A DNA stretch of 64,000 nucleotides from Dendrolimus kikuchii (taxonomy: Eukaryota > Arthropoda > Insecta > Lepidoptera > Lasiocampidae). Of this stretch, positions 41,945 through 52,559 are shown piece after piece; position 1 is the stretch's first letter, and each line of letters opens with the position of its first letter. Under the pieces are notes generated by a model. The model had not been told where the DNA came from. It did not search any database and was given only the letters and a program-made list of their open reading frames with translations. The position numbers and the translations under genes were made by a program. The stretch covers positions 27,782,934 through 27,846,933 of the forward strand of contig CM034388.1 in the NCBI GenBank assembly GCA_019925095.2. The letters are read 5' to 3'.

Positions 41945-42605
41945 TGTATATAGGTACTTGCGAGATCGGAGAAGAATTCAGGGCACTTATACTTGAAAAA
42001 TAGGAGAGAGAAGAACGCCCTTAAAAAACCCCATGTTAGCGCATAGGGAATACCGCGGCGGGAAGTTCTCTCCAGATCATTGTTACATACATACATACAT
42101 ACATAACTTCACGCCAATTCCCTTGCGGGGTAGGCACGAACAACAGAGTGCCATTTAGGCTTATTCTTACACACCTCGCTTGCCTCTTTGACATTCATAA
42201 CTCTTGTCATGCAAGCTCGTCTGTTCTTAAGGCTCCTGACATCACCTTCTGCTAGTACACGATCAATTTGATCATGGAAGGTGTGTCGTGGCCTTCCACG
42301 ACATTGTTGTACGCGGAATAAATGTTCTAGAGTACGGTTGCGTAGTTGAGCGTGGGAGCTCAAGGAAATGGGGGTGAATATACCGTCGCTGGCGAGCGGT
42401 GCGGTTGTAAAAGTGAGGCGTAGGCACCAGATCAAATAATTCCTCAGAACACTCCCAGTTGTACAGGCGGCAAAATACACAGAGAGACGCAAAGTCTCTC
42501 CGAAGGGTAAGTGAATCTAGGCCGCCTATTAGTATGAGATTGTCGACTATACGAACGGCACGAAGCTGGATGGAGTCGAGTGGGTCATTGCATTGTTTTC
42601 ACGTT
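41945..42605 (-). pseudogene. Jockey-like LINE C-terminal fragment, interrupted by an RTE tail
   Basis: The minus strand, after allowing for shifts, reads DPLDSIQLRAVRIVDNLILI, then CVFCRLYNW, then SSHAQLRNRTLEHLFRVQQ-type sequence. On the far side of the insertion it reads MIWRELPAAVFPMR..NMGFFK. This is the conserved end of jockey-like RT proteins (..RLW-ELP..VFP..YN...FK). The RTE tail at 42085-42301 splits it at CATTGTT. Confidence 0.68.
42085..42301 (-). mobile_element. RTE tail fragment, 7-bp TSD CATTGTT
   Basis: (ATGT)n tail at 42085-42108, then the ARELA..GRPRHTF region. CATTGTT occurs at 42078-42084 and 42302-42308. Joining the flanks restores the jockey-like reading frame ..TTMIWREL.., which supports the boundaries. 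Confidence 0.85.
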
Positions 42606-42662
42606 TAGTTTAGTATAAGATTACTCTGGGGACTGTGTAATCTAAAAGTTTAAAGTACCAAC

Positions 42663-42832
42663 CTCGGCAACAGGTACCACGTCCATATGAGAGTTCAGCA
42701 GGAGGCTCTTGCTGTCAGGCTCGAGGCCCTCCCAAGTCATGATGAGGATTGGTTTCTTGGGAATTACCTCATAAACCCGGACTGGTATGCCTAGAGCTTC
42801 CGCTTGGTGTTTTAAGAAGGAGATACATTCGT
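42663..42832 (-). CDS. ACY1: Aminoacylase-1-like, exon 2
   Basis: Covers residues 29-85. The acceptor is TTTTCTATAG|AC (completing Asp29), the donor GAG|GTTGGT, a weaker donor than the others. It encodes ECISFLKHQAEALGIPVRVY and LLLNSHMDVVPVAE with zinc ligand His77 and Asp79. Confidence 0.95.
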
Positions 42833-42920
42833 CTATAGAAAAGAGAAATTATTATCATTCTTAAGACCTGGTTGCATAGTGAAATGACTCGGAAATGACA
42901 GTCCCCAGCAAAAAAAGTTA

Positions 42921-43831
42921 GGCTTGATTCACACTGTGATGTCGTTCACGACTCAATATCGCCCCGGTCTCGATCCGTTCCTAGTCCGGTCAAATGTTCT
43001 TAAACAAGAAAGAATCAGAGAATACTCATTATCGTAATGCTCTAGTTCAGATCCGATATTGCGCCGGTACCAGTTCGTCCAAAAGAATACATTAGCAGCG
43101 ATATTCATAAAAAACATTAATTAACGTTCTAAACATTAGTTAACTAAGCAACTGATTAAGCTTTAAACATTATTTAAAAATTTCTTATTTATAAACAAAA
43201 ATTTTACATTGCTTAACTAAATACTGCTTAACTTTTTTTTGTAGAATTTGGTAAAATATGGGCGCTACGAGCAATCTTTTTATCAAAAATCAATATGAAG
43301 AAAAACTGTCTGTCGGCTGACCCACTACGTACTCAGCACATAAGAGAGTGTTATTTATAATTGAAACTAGGTTGACGATTACTGAGATATTTTTTTTACA
43401 TTGTTGAAAATATTTCATCATAGGGTCCAACTTATATTTATAAACCTTAGCACTAGAGCGCCTGAATTCGTATATATCTAATACAACTTGCTCAATAATG
43501 TCTAAATCGTCAGCGAAAACAAAAGATTCCATTTTTTGTCTCAATCTTCACAAAATCAAATACCAGCTGGTAAAAGCAACAATGGTTTTGTCCGCCATTT
43601 TGTTAATTAAGAGAGCTAAACAGCGGGGTGAGGTTGTTTAATCCGACAGCTGGTTTAAAGAGGTTATTAAGTCTAAATAGTGTTTATGAATACAATTTTC
43701 TTTAAATAACTGTTTAAAGTATTACTTAAAAATTAATCAACGTTTATGAATAACGCTGTATAAGTGTACGCAGAGAGATTTAATCGGACCGAGATTGGAC
43801 CGTGAAACGGCACTACAGTGTGAATCGAGCC
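42921..43831. mobile_element. PIF/Harbinger-type MITE with TTA duplication, nested
   Basis: The left end GGCTTGATTCACACTGTGAT and the right end (reversed) GGCTCGATTCACACTGTAGT are ~30-bp TIRs. The flanks are TTA (42918-42920 and 43832-43834), the 3-bp target of Harbinger-type elements. Its centre is replaced by the element at 43095-43768. Confidence 0.75.
43095..43768 (-). mobile_element. Second TIR element nested in the Harbinger-type MITE
   Basis: The ends GCGATATTCATAAAAAACATTA and (reversed) GCGTTATTCATAAACGTTGA are inverted repeats. A minus frame of 84 residues (43544-43290) starts MESFVFADDLDIIEQVVLDI and has a VYKYKLDPMMKYF block. This distantly resembles the N-terminus of HARBI1-like transposases, but the match is weak. 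No nuclease domain follows. Confidence 0.5.
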
Positions 43832-44099
43832 TTACTCGTAACACGTGCTCGAATTACAATTATATGTTCAATTGTTTGTGTAGACCTCGTGCGGAGCCAA
43901 AATTATATTAATATTAATCTTTTAATTTCTGTAAGACAAAAAGCCGCCTCTGAAATTTGCCCCCTTAGGCTCCAGCCTAATGGTAAATTCGCCACTGGCT
44001 TTAATTTAAATATTTAACACATTTTAAAACATATTCAGATAATATCAGTGAGCAAATGAGCCGTCGGTGTTCATCTCATTTTCCATAATTCCAATTGTG

Positions 44100-44190
44100 T
44101 GTTGGTGTTTATTATTCCCGAAATTAATATTGGATTGTAATACAGACGGGAAGGTAATTTCACAGATTGTTCACGGCTGTGATATGTTTA
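44100..44190 (-). pseudogene. Decayed duplicate of aminoacylase exon 1
   Basis: The minus strand has GTGAACAATCTGTGAAATTACCT and TTACAATCCAATATTAATT where true exon 1 has GTGAACAATTTGCGAAATTACC and GTACAACCCAATGTTAATT. I estimate about 70% identity over ~80 bp with one small gap. It carries an in-frame TGA and no start codon, so it cannot be used. It lies between exons 1 and 2, same strand. Confidence 0.7.
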
Positions 44191-44511
44191 ATTACGTCTC
44201 TTTGTAGGTGGTTCAGAGTTAAAAATAAAATCGAGCAAGTGCGTGGCAGTCGAATTATGTATGTATACGTAACACAGTCGAGAATTATTTATTTTTTATA
44301 CATTTTGAATAATGTGTTGTGTTTAAAGCGATCCGAGTCCACTCTGCTTGACATAGATCGCGTAGTCGATAACTTCTAACTGAATACGTGTATCTAGGTT
44401 TATATCATACACATTAAATCAATATGTCTAATATATTAAACATTCGCTTATTTATCTATTGTTGATATAAAATATTTGTCAAATATATTGTTAATAAAGG
44501 TGCCAAGGTTT

Positions 44512-44748
44512 TGCCAGGTGGTAGGGCATTTGCCTGACTGGATGGCGACCACCCCTGATCTAGAGTATGCCGCCATAACAACCTTGTGTTGTATTCCCGC
44601 ATTAGTGACTAGGTTCCAGTCTCCCTTAAGAGGGCAGCAGCGTATTTGTAGCACCTTTGGTGTTGCAAATGTCCATAGGCGATGGTAACTGCTTTCCATC
44701 CAGTGGGCCATCTGCCTGTCTGCTGAACTCCTGCAATAAAGAAAAAAA
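44512..44748 (-). mobile_element. SINE-like family Q copy
   Basis: GCCAGGTGGTAGGGCATTTGCC to CTCCTGCAATAAAGAAAAAAA. It lacks the first ~75 bp. Lies in intron 1. Confidence 0.78.
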
Positions 44749-45029
44749 ATATTTAAAGATTTCGTAAGTAATTTTTTTCAAACATTGCAATGAATTTAAC
44801 ACTAACGTGTACAAAAACATATTACTACATAGTTTAATAAAAAAAAAACTGGTATTAAATTGTTTTAAACATTTTGTAATGTACTGATAATGTAAATAAA
44901 GTGTATTTTGGAAATGAAATATAACATTATTTTATAATATTTGAATAGGAAATACGACAAAAAAATGAGTTTAAAGACTTCTTATCAACTCTTACAGTCA
45001 ACCTTAAGAAGGAGAGAATAGGTGAAAAA

Positions 45030-45790
45030 CTAGACTATATTTGATAAGCTAGAACGCCTTCAAAATGTTTGTATCCGGTTCATATTTGGTTTGCGTAAAT
45101 ATGACCATGTCTCCGAATTTCGTGATAAGCTTAAATGGTTACCTATTCGCTTTCGCCGGAATGTTCACTTACTCTCACTTTTGCACAATATCCTTTACAA
45201 TCCCTGTTCTCCCCCATATTTAAAGGAACTTTTTAGTTTTCTCTATCAATCTCATTTATGCAATTTGCGCTCAAATGAAAATCTTTTGTTAACAACACCT
45301 GCACACACTTCTTCCTTCGTAGGAAATTCTTTTGCCGTACAGGCTGTTCGACTGTGGAACTCCCTCCCCTTTCCAATCAGACAAGCTAAATCAATGACTA
45401 CATTTAAACGTATGGTCACTGACCATTATTGGTCTATTAAATAAAAATTGTTGCATTAAATGAATGTATCTATTGTTCGTATATATATTTATAATATCAT
45501 CGTATATCTAATTATATATGTATATCTGTATGTATATATATATATATATAAGTAGATAGTACTTTATTTATATTTTATTCTATTTTTTTGTAATACACCA
45601 CCAAAAATCTTATATTGAAATTTCGTTTAAAATCTCCTTAGACACCGGGTTGCCTGGAAGTGATCGCTATAAGCGATAAGGCCGCCCATTGTTCTAATGC
45701 AAATGTATCCATATCAATTGTCTAGTTTAAGATTATGGTGAACAATAAAGAGTTTTCATTCATTCATTCATTCATTCATCCATTCATATT
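45030..45790 (+). pseudogene. LINE C-terminus plus 3' UTR (hairpin LINE)
   Basis: The frame (from ~45041 with one shift) reads DKLERLQNVCIRFIFGLRKY, KLKWLPIRFRRNVHLLSLLH, PPYLKELFSF and SFAVQAVRLWNSLPFPIRQA, ending FKRMVTDHYWSIK then TAA at 45444. The 3' UTR contains the stem-loop (GCTATAAGCGATAAGGCCGCC) and ends AATAAAGAGTTTT(CATT)n at 45745-45785. It is a 5'-truncated non-LTR element, jockey/CR1-like by its C-terminus. Relatives: 57190-57295 and 61515-62045. Confidence 0.78.
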
Positions 45791-45805
45791 TGACTTTAAA
45801 TCTCC

Positions 45806-46078
45806 AGATAAATAAAATTAAGGTATCTATTTGTAATGTCAAAATAACAGCTTTTTACTAAATGTATGAAAGTATATACGGTACGTATATCAAAATCAAA
45901 TTTTAAAATGTTTCTCTCTGTCTATCTGGATGTTCCGGCTAATCTCTAAAACGGCTGGACTGATTTTGAAAGGACTTTCACTGGCAGATAGCTGAGGTTA
46001 TAAAGAGTAACTTAAGATACTTTTTTCTAGGGTTTAGCGAAAAAAAAATCCTCACGGACGAAGTCGCGGGCTCAACTA
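45806..46078 (+). mobile_element. Helitron-like repeat H3, uninterrupted copy
   Basis: From AGATAAATAAAATTAAGGTATC to GACGAAGTCGCGGGCTCAAC then TAGT. It serves as the empty-site reference for the split copy at 24725-25556. Confidence 0.65.
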
Positions 46079-46160
46079 GTCTTATATAAAAATTAAACAA
46101 GAATTTAGACCTCACAACGCCATCTATGTGTAGAAGAGAATCAGGTCACCTTAACATTAC

Positions 46161-46245
46161 CATAATTAACATTGGGTTGTACACTGCGAATCCGTAGGTA
46201 ATTTCGCAAATTGTTCACAGCTGGGTTGTTTTCGTAATCAGCCAT
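46161..46245 (-). CDS. ACY1: Aminoacylase-1-like, exon 1 (start)
   Basis: ATG at 46245. It encodes residues 1-28 (MADYENNPAVNNLRNYLRIR then SVQPNVNY) plus one base; the donor is TATG|GTAATG. The AV..LR.YLRI.SVQPN..Y pattern is the N-terminal hallmark of insect and vertebrate aminoacylase-1. There is no signal peptide, consistent with a cytosolic enzyme. Confidence 0.93.
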
Positions 46246-47329
46246 ATTGCACTATTAAAAAAGTAAAGTTCGAAATAAGATTTTTTAAAATTTCAACAAA
46301 AGTGATGTGACTGTCTAATAGGTTGCAGCTAAATGTAGTTATTGTTTTGTTGTTATATATTTATGCGGCCTATGATTACGTTCCGTGTGCAAGAGTGGGT
46401 CGGGGAGGTTTATATCCACCTATTATATATTAAACTAAAATATAATTTAAGCCACTAATATTATTTAAGAATTGAAAGTGATTAATTAAAGAGCAATAAC
46501 ATTTATTGTTTAATTTGGGTTTAAAGAACTTTATTCCCAAAAGAACATTACAGTTCACTTATATGAGATACAAAATTTATATTCTAACATAAGTCCTATA
46601 AATGTAAGAGCGAGTAGACATAGATAAAAAATAATAATAATAAATAGGTGAACAGAGAAACATAATTTTGAACGAAACGATTTTCTGAATAGTCTCCTGT
46701 AAATAATTGTTTTTTTTTTATTCATTTTGAAACATAATTTTTTAATTATATAATTTAAATATATAATTTAATTACTAAAACAAAATGTGTATTAGAAAAA
46801 TAAATGGAACAAGTTCAGGATTTATTCTATGGTGAACACTAACTGATGCAATATACTTATAGACTTAAATAATTAAGTAAAAGAAGAAATGTAATTTTAA
46901 ATTCATACTCTTGAAATTCTTTTAATCAAACTAAATTCCACTGGAGAACATTTTTTAAAGCCTATATACATATAAGTTAAAACTTAAATATGCTTTATAT
47001 TTTATGTACATCGTTTCGCAATTACGATTTGTATGATTTTAAAATCAAATAAATCTACGGTTGTGCGCAACTTTTTACGTCAACCAGCTACATTGTACTT
47101 ATATAAAAGTCTAGCCATACTATTTTCGCTTGACCTAATATATCCAGACACAGATCCCATCGTGAGGGATGCCATGCGTGCTAATCCGTGGTAGTTTAAT
47201 AGTAGAATGACGATGACCATTAACCATGACATAAAGTGCTGCAAGTAATATTTTTAGTATTAATAGACTGTAGTTTTAGAACAGATTATATGTAAGGTAC
47301 TAATGCATAATTTTAGTAGTTTGCAAACA
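46246..47329 (-). promoter_or_regulatory. Probable upstream region of the aminoacylase gene
   Basis: About 1.1 kb between the start codon and the divergent tRNA-Leu gene. AT-rich. A family X tail (reverse) is at about 46930-47040. I cannot place a TATA box or initiator with confidence. Confidence 0.35.
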
Positions 47330-47413
47330 GTCAGGATGGCCGAGCGGTCTAAGGCGCTGCGTTCAGGTCGCAGTCCACTTCTGTGGGCGTGGGTTCGAAT
47401 CCCACTTCTGACA
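47330..47413 (+). tRNA. tRNA-Leu (anticodon CAG)
   Basis: 84 nt, sequence identical to the gene at 26643-26726 on the other strand: acceptor GTCAGGA/TTCTGAC, anticodon loop TTCAGGT, class II variable arm, B-box GGTTCGAATCC. A T6 terminator begins 5 nt downstream. Confidence 0.96.
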
Positions 47414-47520
47414 GATGCTTTTTTAAATTATATATTTTTTTAGCTACTATTCTTATTACCGCGATAATAACAACATAATAACAAACAAAACAAAAATATT
47501 ATAATTACACTATTATTTAG

Positions 47521-47771
47521 AGCCAACAAAATAATCCACAGCCAGATGGTATTTGCTCGTCAGCATTGTTATGAGTCTAGCACCTCTGATTCAGTGTATG
47601 CCACCATAAAAACCTTGAGTTATGTTCCAGCTTTAGTAGCCAGGTTTCAATCACCTTTTAGAGAGCGGCAGCACATTGGTAGCACCTTTGTTGTTACAAA
47701 TGTCCATAGGCGATGGTAACCGCTTTTCGTAAGGACTGCCTGTCTGCTCATTCATCATACAATAAAAAAAA
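47521..47771 (-). mobile_element. SINE-like family Q, old copy
   Basis: CCACAGCCAGATGG, TATGCCACCATAAAAACCTTG, GTCCATAGGCGATGGTAACC and CAATAAAAAAAAT. Many substitutions compared with other copies. Confidence 0.68.
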
Positions 47772-48225
47772 TATGGCAACGGCTTTTTGTGACACGAAAC
47801 GAATCTAAATATAACACTGAATCGGATCCGTTTATCATAGTATTAAAAATAATCTTTATATGCACAATTAATAGAGGTGCGAATTATTTGATATCCATAA
47901 GTTTTTATTCCAGTTAAGTTCCAATAAATAATATCTTTGAAAGTATAAAGTCTTTTAAAGTATACATAATTAAGTTAAAGATTTGTGTCTATTTCTTGTA
48001 TAAGTCCCGAACACAACATTACTGTATATATTTGTAATAGAAATCTAAACTACCTATCTGTTTATTTTTTATTTTAAATAATTCTTAACTAAATGTATTT
48101 TTATTTAGAATGCGTTTATATATTTTGTATAATTATAATAATAATATATTTTGTATTCGACAAAAATGCTTATCATATTTATTACATTTGATTTCATCTA
48201 AAATTACTTTTGTATGAATGCACCT

Positions 48226-49148
48226 TTTTTTACCAGGGGAAATCCGATTGAGGACTAAGCCGCGGTAAGGGCAGAACCTTGGGGGGGGGGGGGATAATTC
48301 GCGACCTAGTGTGGGATTCGCCAGATCGGGGGTGGCACTAGCATGCCCAGTCAGAACTGGTGCCATGCTATTGCCATTCCCCGGGTATATGACCTAGCCT
48401 CTCCGCAGCCCTGGCAGGCATGGGCCTCGCGAGGTCTCTTTCACTGCCGGGGGACTACTTTCATCCCCCGGCATCTTCAATCTCTCTAGGCATGGGGCGG
48501 TCTGTAACTCGCTCCACGGGAGGAGAGGTGAGCGCGCGCGGAACACTTGCGCCCCCATCTCGACGGCATATGCAGGTGAGTAAGGACCTCTATACCTCAA
48601 GAGGCCCCACCCGCGCCGCCCGTTTACGGAGACCGAAGATCCTGGCTAGCCCTCCGGCGCCGACGCGTCCCCCTTTGGTGGGAGCGGAGTAGGGACGTGC
48701 GCTCACGTTTCCGTTCCGCCTCCTCCTTCGCAAGCATAACGCGCTCGCAGAAGGAGGAAACGGCGTCCCATCCTGTTGGGCTTCCGACCATGGTGCGTAC
48801 TACGGCCCGGAGCGAGAGGTCGTATCCGGTAACGGTGACGAGGTCTCGGCGCTGCTCTGTCTAGGCAGGACACTCCTGAAGTGTGTGCAGCGCCGTATCC
48901 TCGCCGCCGGTGTTATAATGATGGCACCCTGACCCTGACGGCTAAGGCGACACAGGTACCTCCCGAAGCAGCCATACTCCGAGAGGACCTCTGTCAGCCG
49001 GAACGTCAGGGTGCCGTGTCTTCGTCCGATCCAGTCCTGCAGAACAGGCCTCACCGCTTCAATGGTGGTGAGACCCGTGCTGGGGTGTCTGAGGCGTTCT
49101 TCCCACATCACCATGGCGACGTCGCGGAGCTCCAACCGGCAAGCCTCC
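48226..49148 (-). pseudogene. R1-type LINE, ORF2 C-terminus and 3' UTR, 15/16-bp TSD
   Basis: The minus strand reads RSYKEACRLELRDVAMVMWE, LSEYGCFGRYLCRLSRQGQG, then with a shift CHHYNTGGEDTALHTLQECP (the C-terminal CCHC motif of R1-clade ORF2), and ends in the same 3' UTR as 22008-22373 with an A7 tail. TTGTATGAATGCACCT (48210-48225) and TTGTATGAACGCACCT (49149-49164) flank it. GC content is much higher than that of neighbouring DNA. Confidence 0.85.
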
Positions 49149-49164
49149 TTGTATGAACGCACCT

Positions 49165-49770
49165 ATCTTAAGTGTTGCTAATATTGAGGCCACCTTAATC
49201 AATTAAAGTTGAAAAAATTAAGCTTTCAAAAACATTGTATGCGGTAGACTTTGGCAGGAACTTGAAGGGTGATGCTTTGGTGTGCATATGCTAAAAAAGT
49301 AAGGTATATGTTTAATAAAAATTATTGTATTATGTAGAAATCTTGAAATTTTTATTAAAATGTGACATTTCATATTATCGGTTACAAGAACTTCGTTGTT
49401 TGGTGTTAATAAACGACTTTCACATCAGTTCACAAGATATTTACTGAAAATTTCAACATATGAGTATTAATTCAATATTTAAAATTTCAATTGCTTGTTT
49501 TTGAGAAAAATGAACAACAACATAGTTTTTTTTACCTCTAATTCATCTCTCTAATTTAACAACTGAATAAATCAACATCCTAGCATTAAATCCTGGTTGT
49601 GTATGGAACGCCCGCTTCGGAGCTTTAAGTTCACTTTCCAACCTTTGCTTATTGTTATATCATTCAAGACTCATCAAGACTCACAGATGTGGGAATTCGT
49701 GATGTTTAACACTACTTAAATAAAATTTTGGTGGTAGAAAAAATAAGTAACGTATTTGCATGTTCCATCG
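49165..49770. other. No recognised gene
   Basis: AT-rich DNA with no clear frame, RNA or terminal repeat. Confidence 0.5.
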
Positions 49771-50082
49771 GTGCAGGAACGGAGAAAGAATACAATTTCC
49801 TGCGGCCGGGCGGCCTGTCGTAAGAGGCGACAAAATAAGCCACAGCCAGGTGGTAGGGTATTTGCCCGACTGGATGGCTACCACCCCTGGTCTAGAGTAT
49901 GCCGCCATAACAACCTTGAGTTGTATTCCGGCATTAGTGACCAGGTTCCAGTCTCCCTTAAGAGAGCAGCAGCGCATTTGTAGCACTTTTGGTGTTGTAA
50001 ATGTCCATAGGCGATGGTAACTGCTTTCCATCAAGTGGGCCGTCTGCCTGTCTGCTGAACTCATGCAATAAAAAATAAAAAA
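49771..50082 (-). mobile_element. SINE-like family Q, complete copy
   Basis: From GTGCAGGAACGGAGAAAGAA to CTCATGCAATAAAAAATAAAA. All blocks present and close to the consensus, including CTGCGGCCGGGCGGCCTGTC near its start. Confidence 0.83.
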
Positions 50083-50567
50083 ATGTGCTATTTGAATACA
50101 ATAAATATTTTTTTTTTACGACTGATATTTCCCCACTTTCCTTTTCATCTCATTTTTTATATTACAAAAACCACAGATAACTGTGTTCTACGCAAACCAA
50201 TACAAACATACGATAGTGGTAAAGGTACATACGTGGAATATTTTACAGTCCAGTCTATCATAGTAATAGATACGAATATATTGACCACTAGTTGTGGCCG
50301 CCACTTCATTCCCACGTGACTTGAATTTTATATTCATATCTTCTGAACCGTACAAGATATTTAAATCGGCAGGCAAACTTGCTTAGCTTGAGGTTATACA
50401 ATTTTTTTCAGTGTATAACCTCAAGGTTATTCTTAAGGTATATATAATACACAACGGACTAAACACCCAAATCATAGTAAATAACGGAAAGGTTATTTAC
50501 ATTTTCCATGTCAGGAATCGAACCCTGAATCTTTGCGTTCCAGGTCACTAGGCCAGCAAAAGCTTAA

Positions 50568-50602
50568 CCTACTCGCTTCAATAGGTTAAGCTTTGAGTAG
50601 GT
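50568..50602. repeat. Perfect small hairpin AAGCTTAACCTA
   Basis: AAGCTTAACCTA and TAGGTTAAGCTT are separated by 10 nt. It lies at the edge of a tRNA-like SINE remnant (GTCAGGAATCGAACCCTGAA at 50510-50529). Confidence 0.6.
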
Positions 50603-50609
50603 TAAGGCA

Positions 50610-51120
50610 TCTGTGCAGATGCCGCCCTCTCTTTTCTTTCACCATAACCCAATTAATTGGGGTCGGCACAATATGTCTTTTCTTTCCACACTCCTCTATT
50701 CTGACATGCATCTTCTGTCACACCATAAATCTATCCATCTTTTTTTCATTTCCATCCATCTTGTAGTTTAACATTATTTTTGTCACGTGACTTTCATCCC
50801 TCCTCATTATATGCCCATACCAACTTAATCTTCTTCCTCTCAATTTTCCAGTCACGGGTGCAACTTTCAAAGATCCCCTTATATACTCATTTCTCAGCTT
50901 ATCCATTCTTGTAACACCACACATCCATCTCAACATTCTCATCTCAGCTGAGTCGAGACGGTGTGTTGTGGTTTATCACTTTAGTGGCCCAACATTCCGA
51001 ACCGTATAGCAAGACTGGGCGTATGACAGATTTATATATTTGACCTTTTAGTTTCAGTGGTATTAGTTTGTCACACGTGACACCGGTTACCTGTCTCCTG
51101 CCGCTACACCACACATATTC
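50610..51120 (-). pseudogene. RTE-like LINE C-terminal fragment (second RTE lineage)
   Basis: The minus strand reads QIYKSVIRPVLLYGSE-like sequence, then AEMRMLRWMCGVTRMDKLRN, EYIRGSLKVAPVTGKLRGRR, LSWYGHIMRRDESHVTKIML and NYKMDGNEKK. This is the post-RT end of an RTE-type ORF, with shifts, ending in a (GGTGAAAGAAAAGAGAG) tail near 50625. Confidence 0.72.
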
Positions 51121-51452
51121 TTAACCATTACATTCTGTAGAGTTAGGACGGACAACCAGGAACACATACGAACCTGATAATTTTAGGAGAGTTTTGAAGT
51201 GAAGCTTTAATATAGACGGGGGTATTAGGATTTTTTCTGTCACGAAAAAGCGTTACGGCCGCGTGGAGGGGGTAGAAGGTATATCAAGTGATGAGCGGCG
51301 GCATAATTTTAGAGTAAACTATGGATATTTTTTTGGTTCCGGATCGAATTCAGGTTTTTTGTTTCATGAAATAAAATATGTTTAAATAAAAAATACATTC
51401 ATTAAAATGTACCTAACCTAACGAAATCATAATTTGCAGTAAACCTGCGAAA

Positions 51453-51682
51453 AATCGAAATGTGTGCTGGGAAATATAGTAGAAGTAAAACTTGAACGGA
51501 CAAGTGGCAAAACGAATCGCAACAAAATTTTAACTTCAAGTTTTATGGGCAGGTTTTCAACTTGGACAAGCACATTAACAATCTGCCCGTAAAACTTCAA
51601 GTTAAAATTTTGTTGCGATTCGTTTTGCCACTTATCCGTTGAAGTTTCTCTTATACTATGTGTCCCAGCACACATTTCGATT
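51453..51682. mobile_element. Long foldback / inverted-repeat element
   Basis: Arms of about 100 bp: AATCGAAATGTGTGCTGGGA..GCAACAAAATTTTAACTTCA and their reverse complement, around a ~31-nt loop at 51553-51583. There are a few mismatches only. The ends AATCGAAATGTGTGCTGGG are the TIRs. It could be a palindromic MITE. RNA from it would make a long hairpin. Confidence 0.8.
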
Positions 51683-51690
51683 GTTTTTAA

Positions 51691-52009
51691 ACGATTTTTT
51701 TTAATTGCAAGGAGTTCAAGCAGACAGCCAGACGGCCCACTTGATGAAAAGCGGTTACCATCGCGTATGGACATTTGCAACACCAAATGTGCTACAAATG
51801 CGATGCTGCTCTCTTAAAGGAGACTGGAACCTGGTCACTAATGCCGGAACACAACTCAAGGTTGTTATGGCGACAAACTTTCGACCAGGGGTGGTAGCCG
51901 TCCAGTCGAGCAAATGCCCTACCACCTGGCTGTGGGTTGTTCTGTCGCCTCTTACGACAGGCCGCCCGGCCGAAGGAAATTGTATTCTTTCTCCGTTCCT
52001 GCACGGATA
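51691..52009 (+). mobile_element. SINE-like family Q, complete copy
   Basis: From T8AATTGCAAGGAGTTCAAGC to CTCCGTTCCTGCACGGATA. Starts 9 bp beyond the foldback. Confidence 0.83.
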
Positions 52010-52283
52010 CAAATACTTTCACCTATACCTTACACATAATAAACGTATCCAATTTAATTTTAAAGATGGCATTCATTTATAATTCGGTTATTTCCGTGCT
52101 ATGCTTGCTATTCGTGCCTACCAAACTTCGACCTGCACGCGACTTAAAATATTAAATGATTCTTAAATAAAAATACTCTCACGTGCGTACCTTATTAAGG
52201 TTGCCATGTGTTACGATTTTCGCGAGACATCCCGATTTAATATAATCTTATAATATATATATTAATAATAATTAATAATTTTT

Positions 52284-52529
52284 ATCCGTGCACAACCAGG
52301 TGGTAGGGAATTTGCTCGACTGGTTGGCAACCACCCCTGGTCTAGAGTATGCCGCCATAACAACCTTGAGTTGTGTTCCTGCATTAGTGACCACGTTCCA
52401 GTCTCCCTTAAGAGAGCAGTAGCGCATTTGTAGCACCTTTGGTGTTGCAAATGTCCATAGGCGATGGTAACCGCTTTCCATCGAGTGGGCCGTCTGCCTG
52501 TCTGCTGAACTCCTGCAATAAAAAAAATG
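52284..52529 (-). mobile_element. SINE-like family Q, internally deleted copy
   Basis: CCGTGCACAACCAGGTGGTAGG joins the unit's first bases to the AACC..AGGTGG block, so about 65 bp are missing. The rest is intact to CTCCTGCAATAAAAAAA. It is inverted relative to the copy at 51691. Confidence 0.78.
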
Positions 52530-52559
52530 TGTTATCAATGACCTGAAAACGAAATATGA

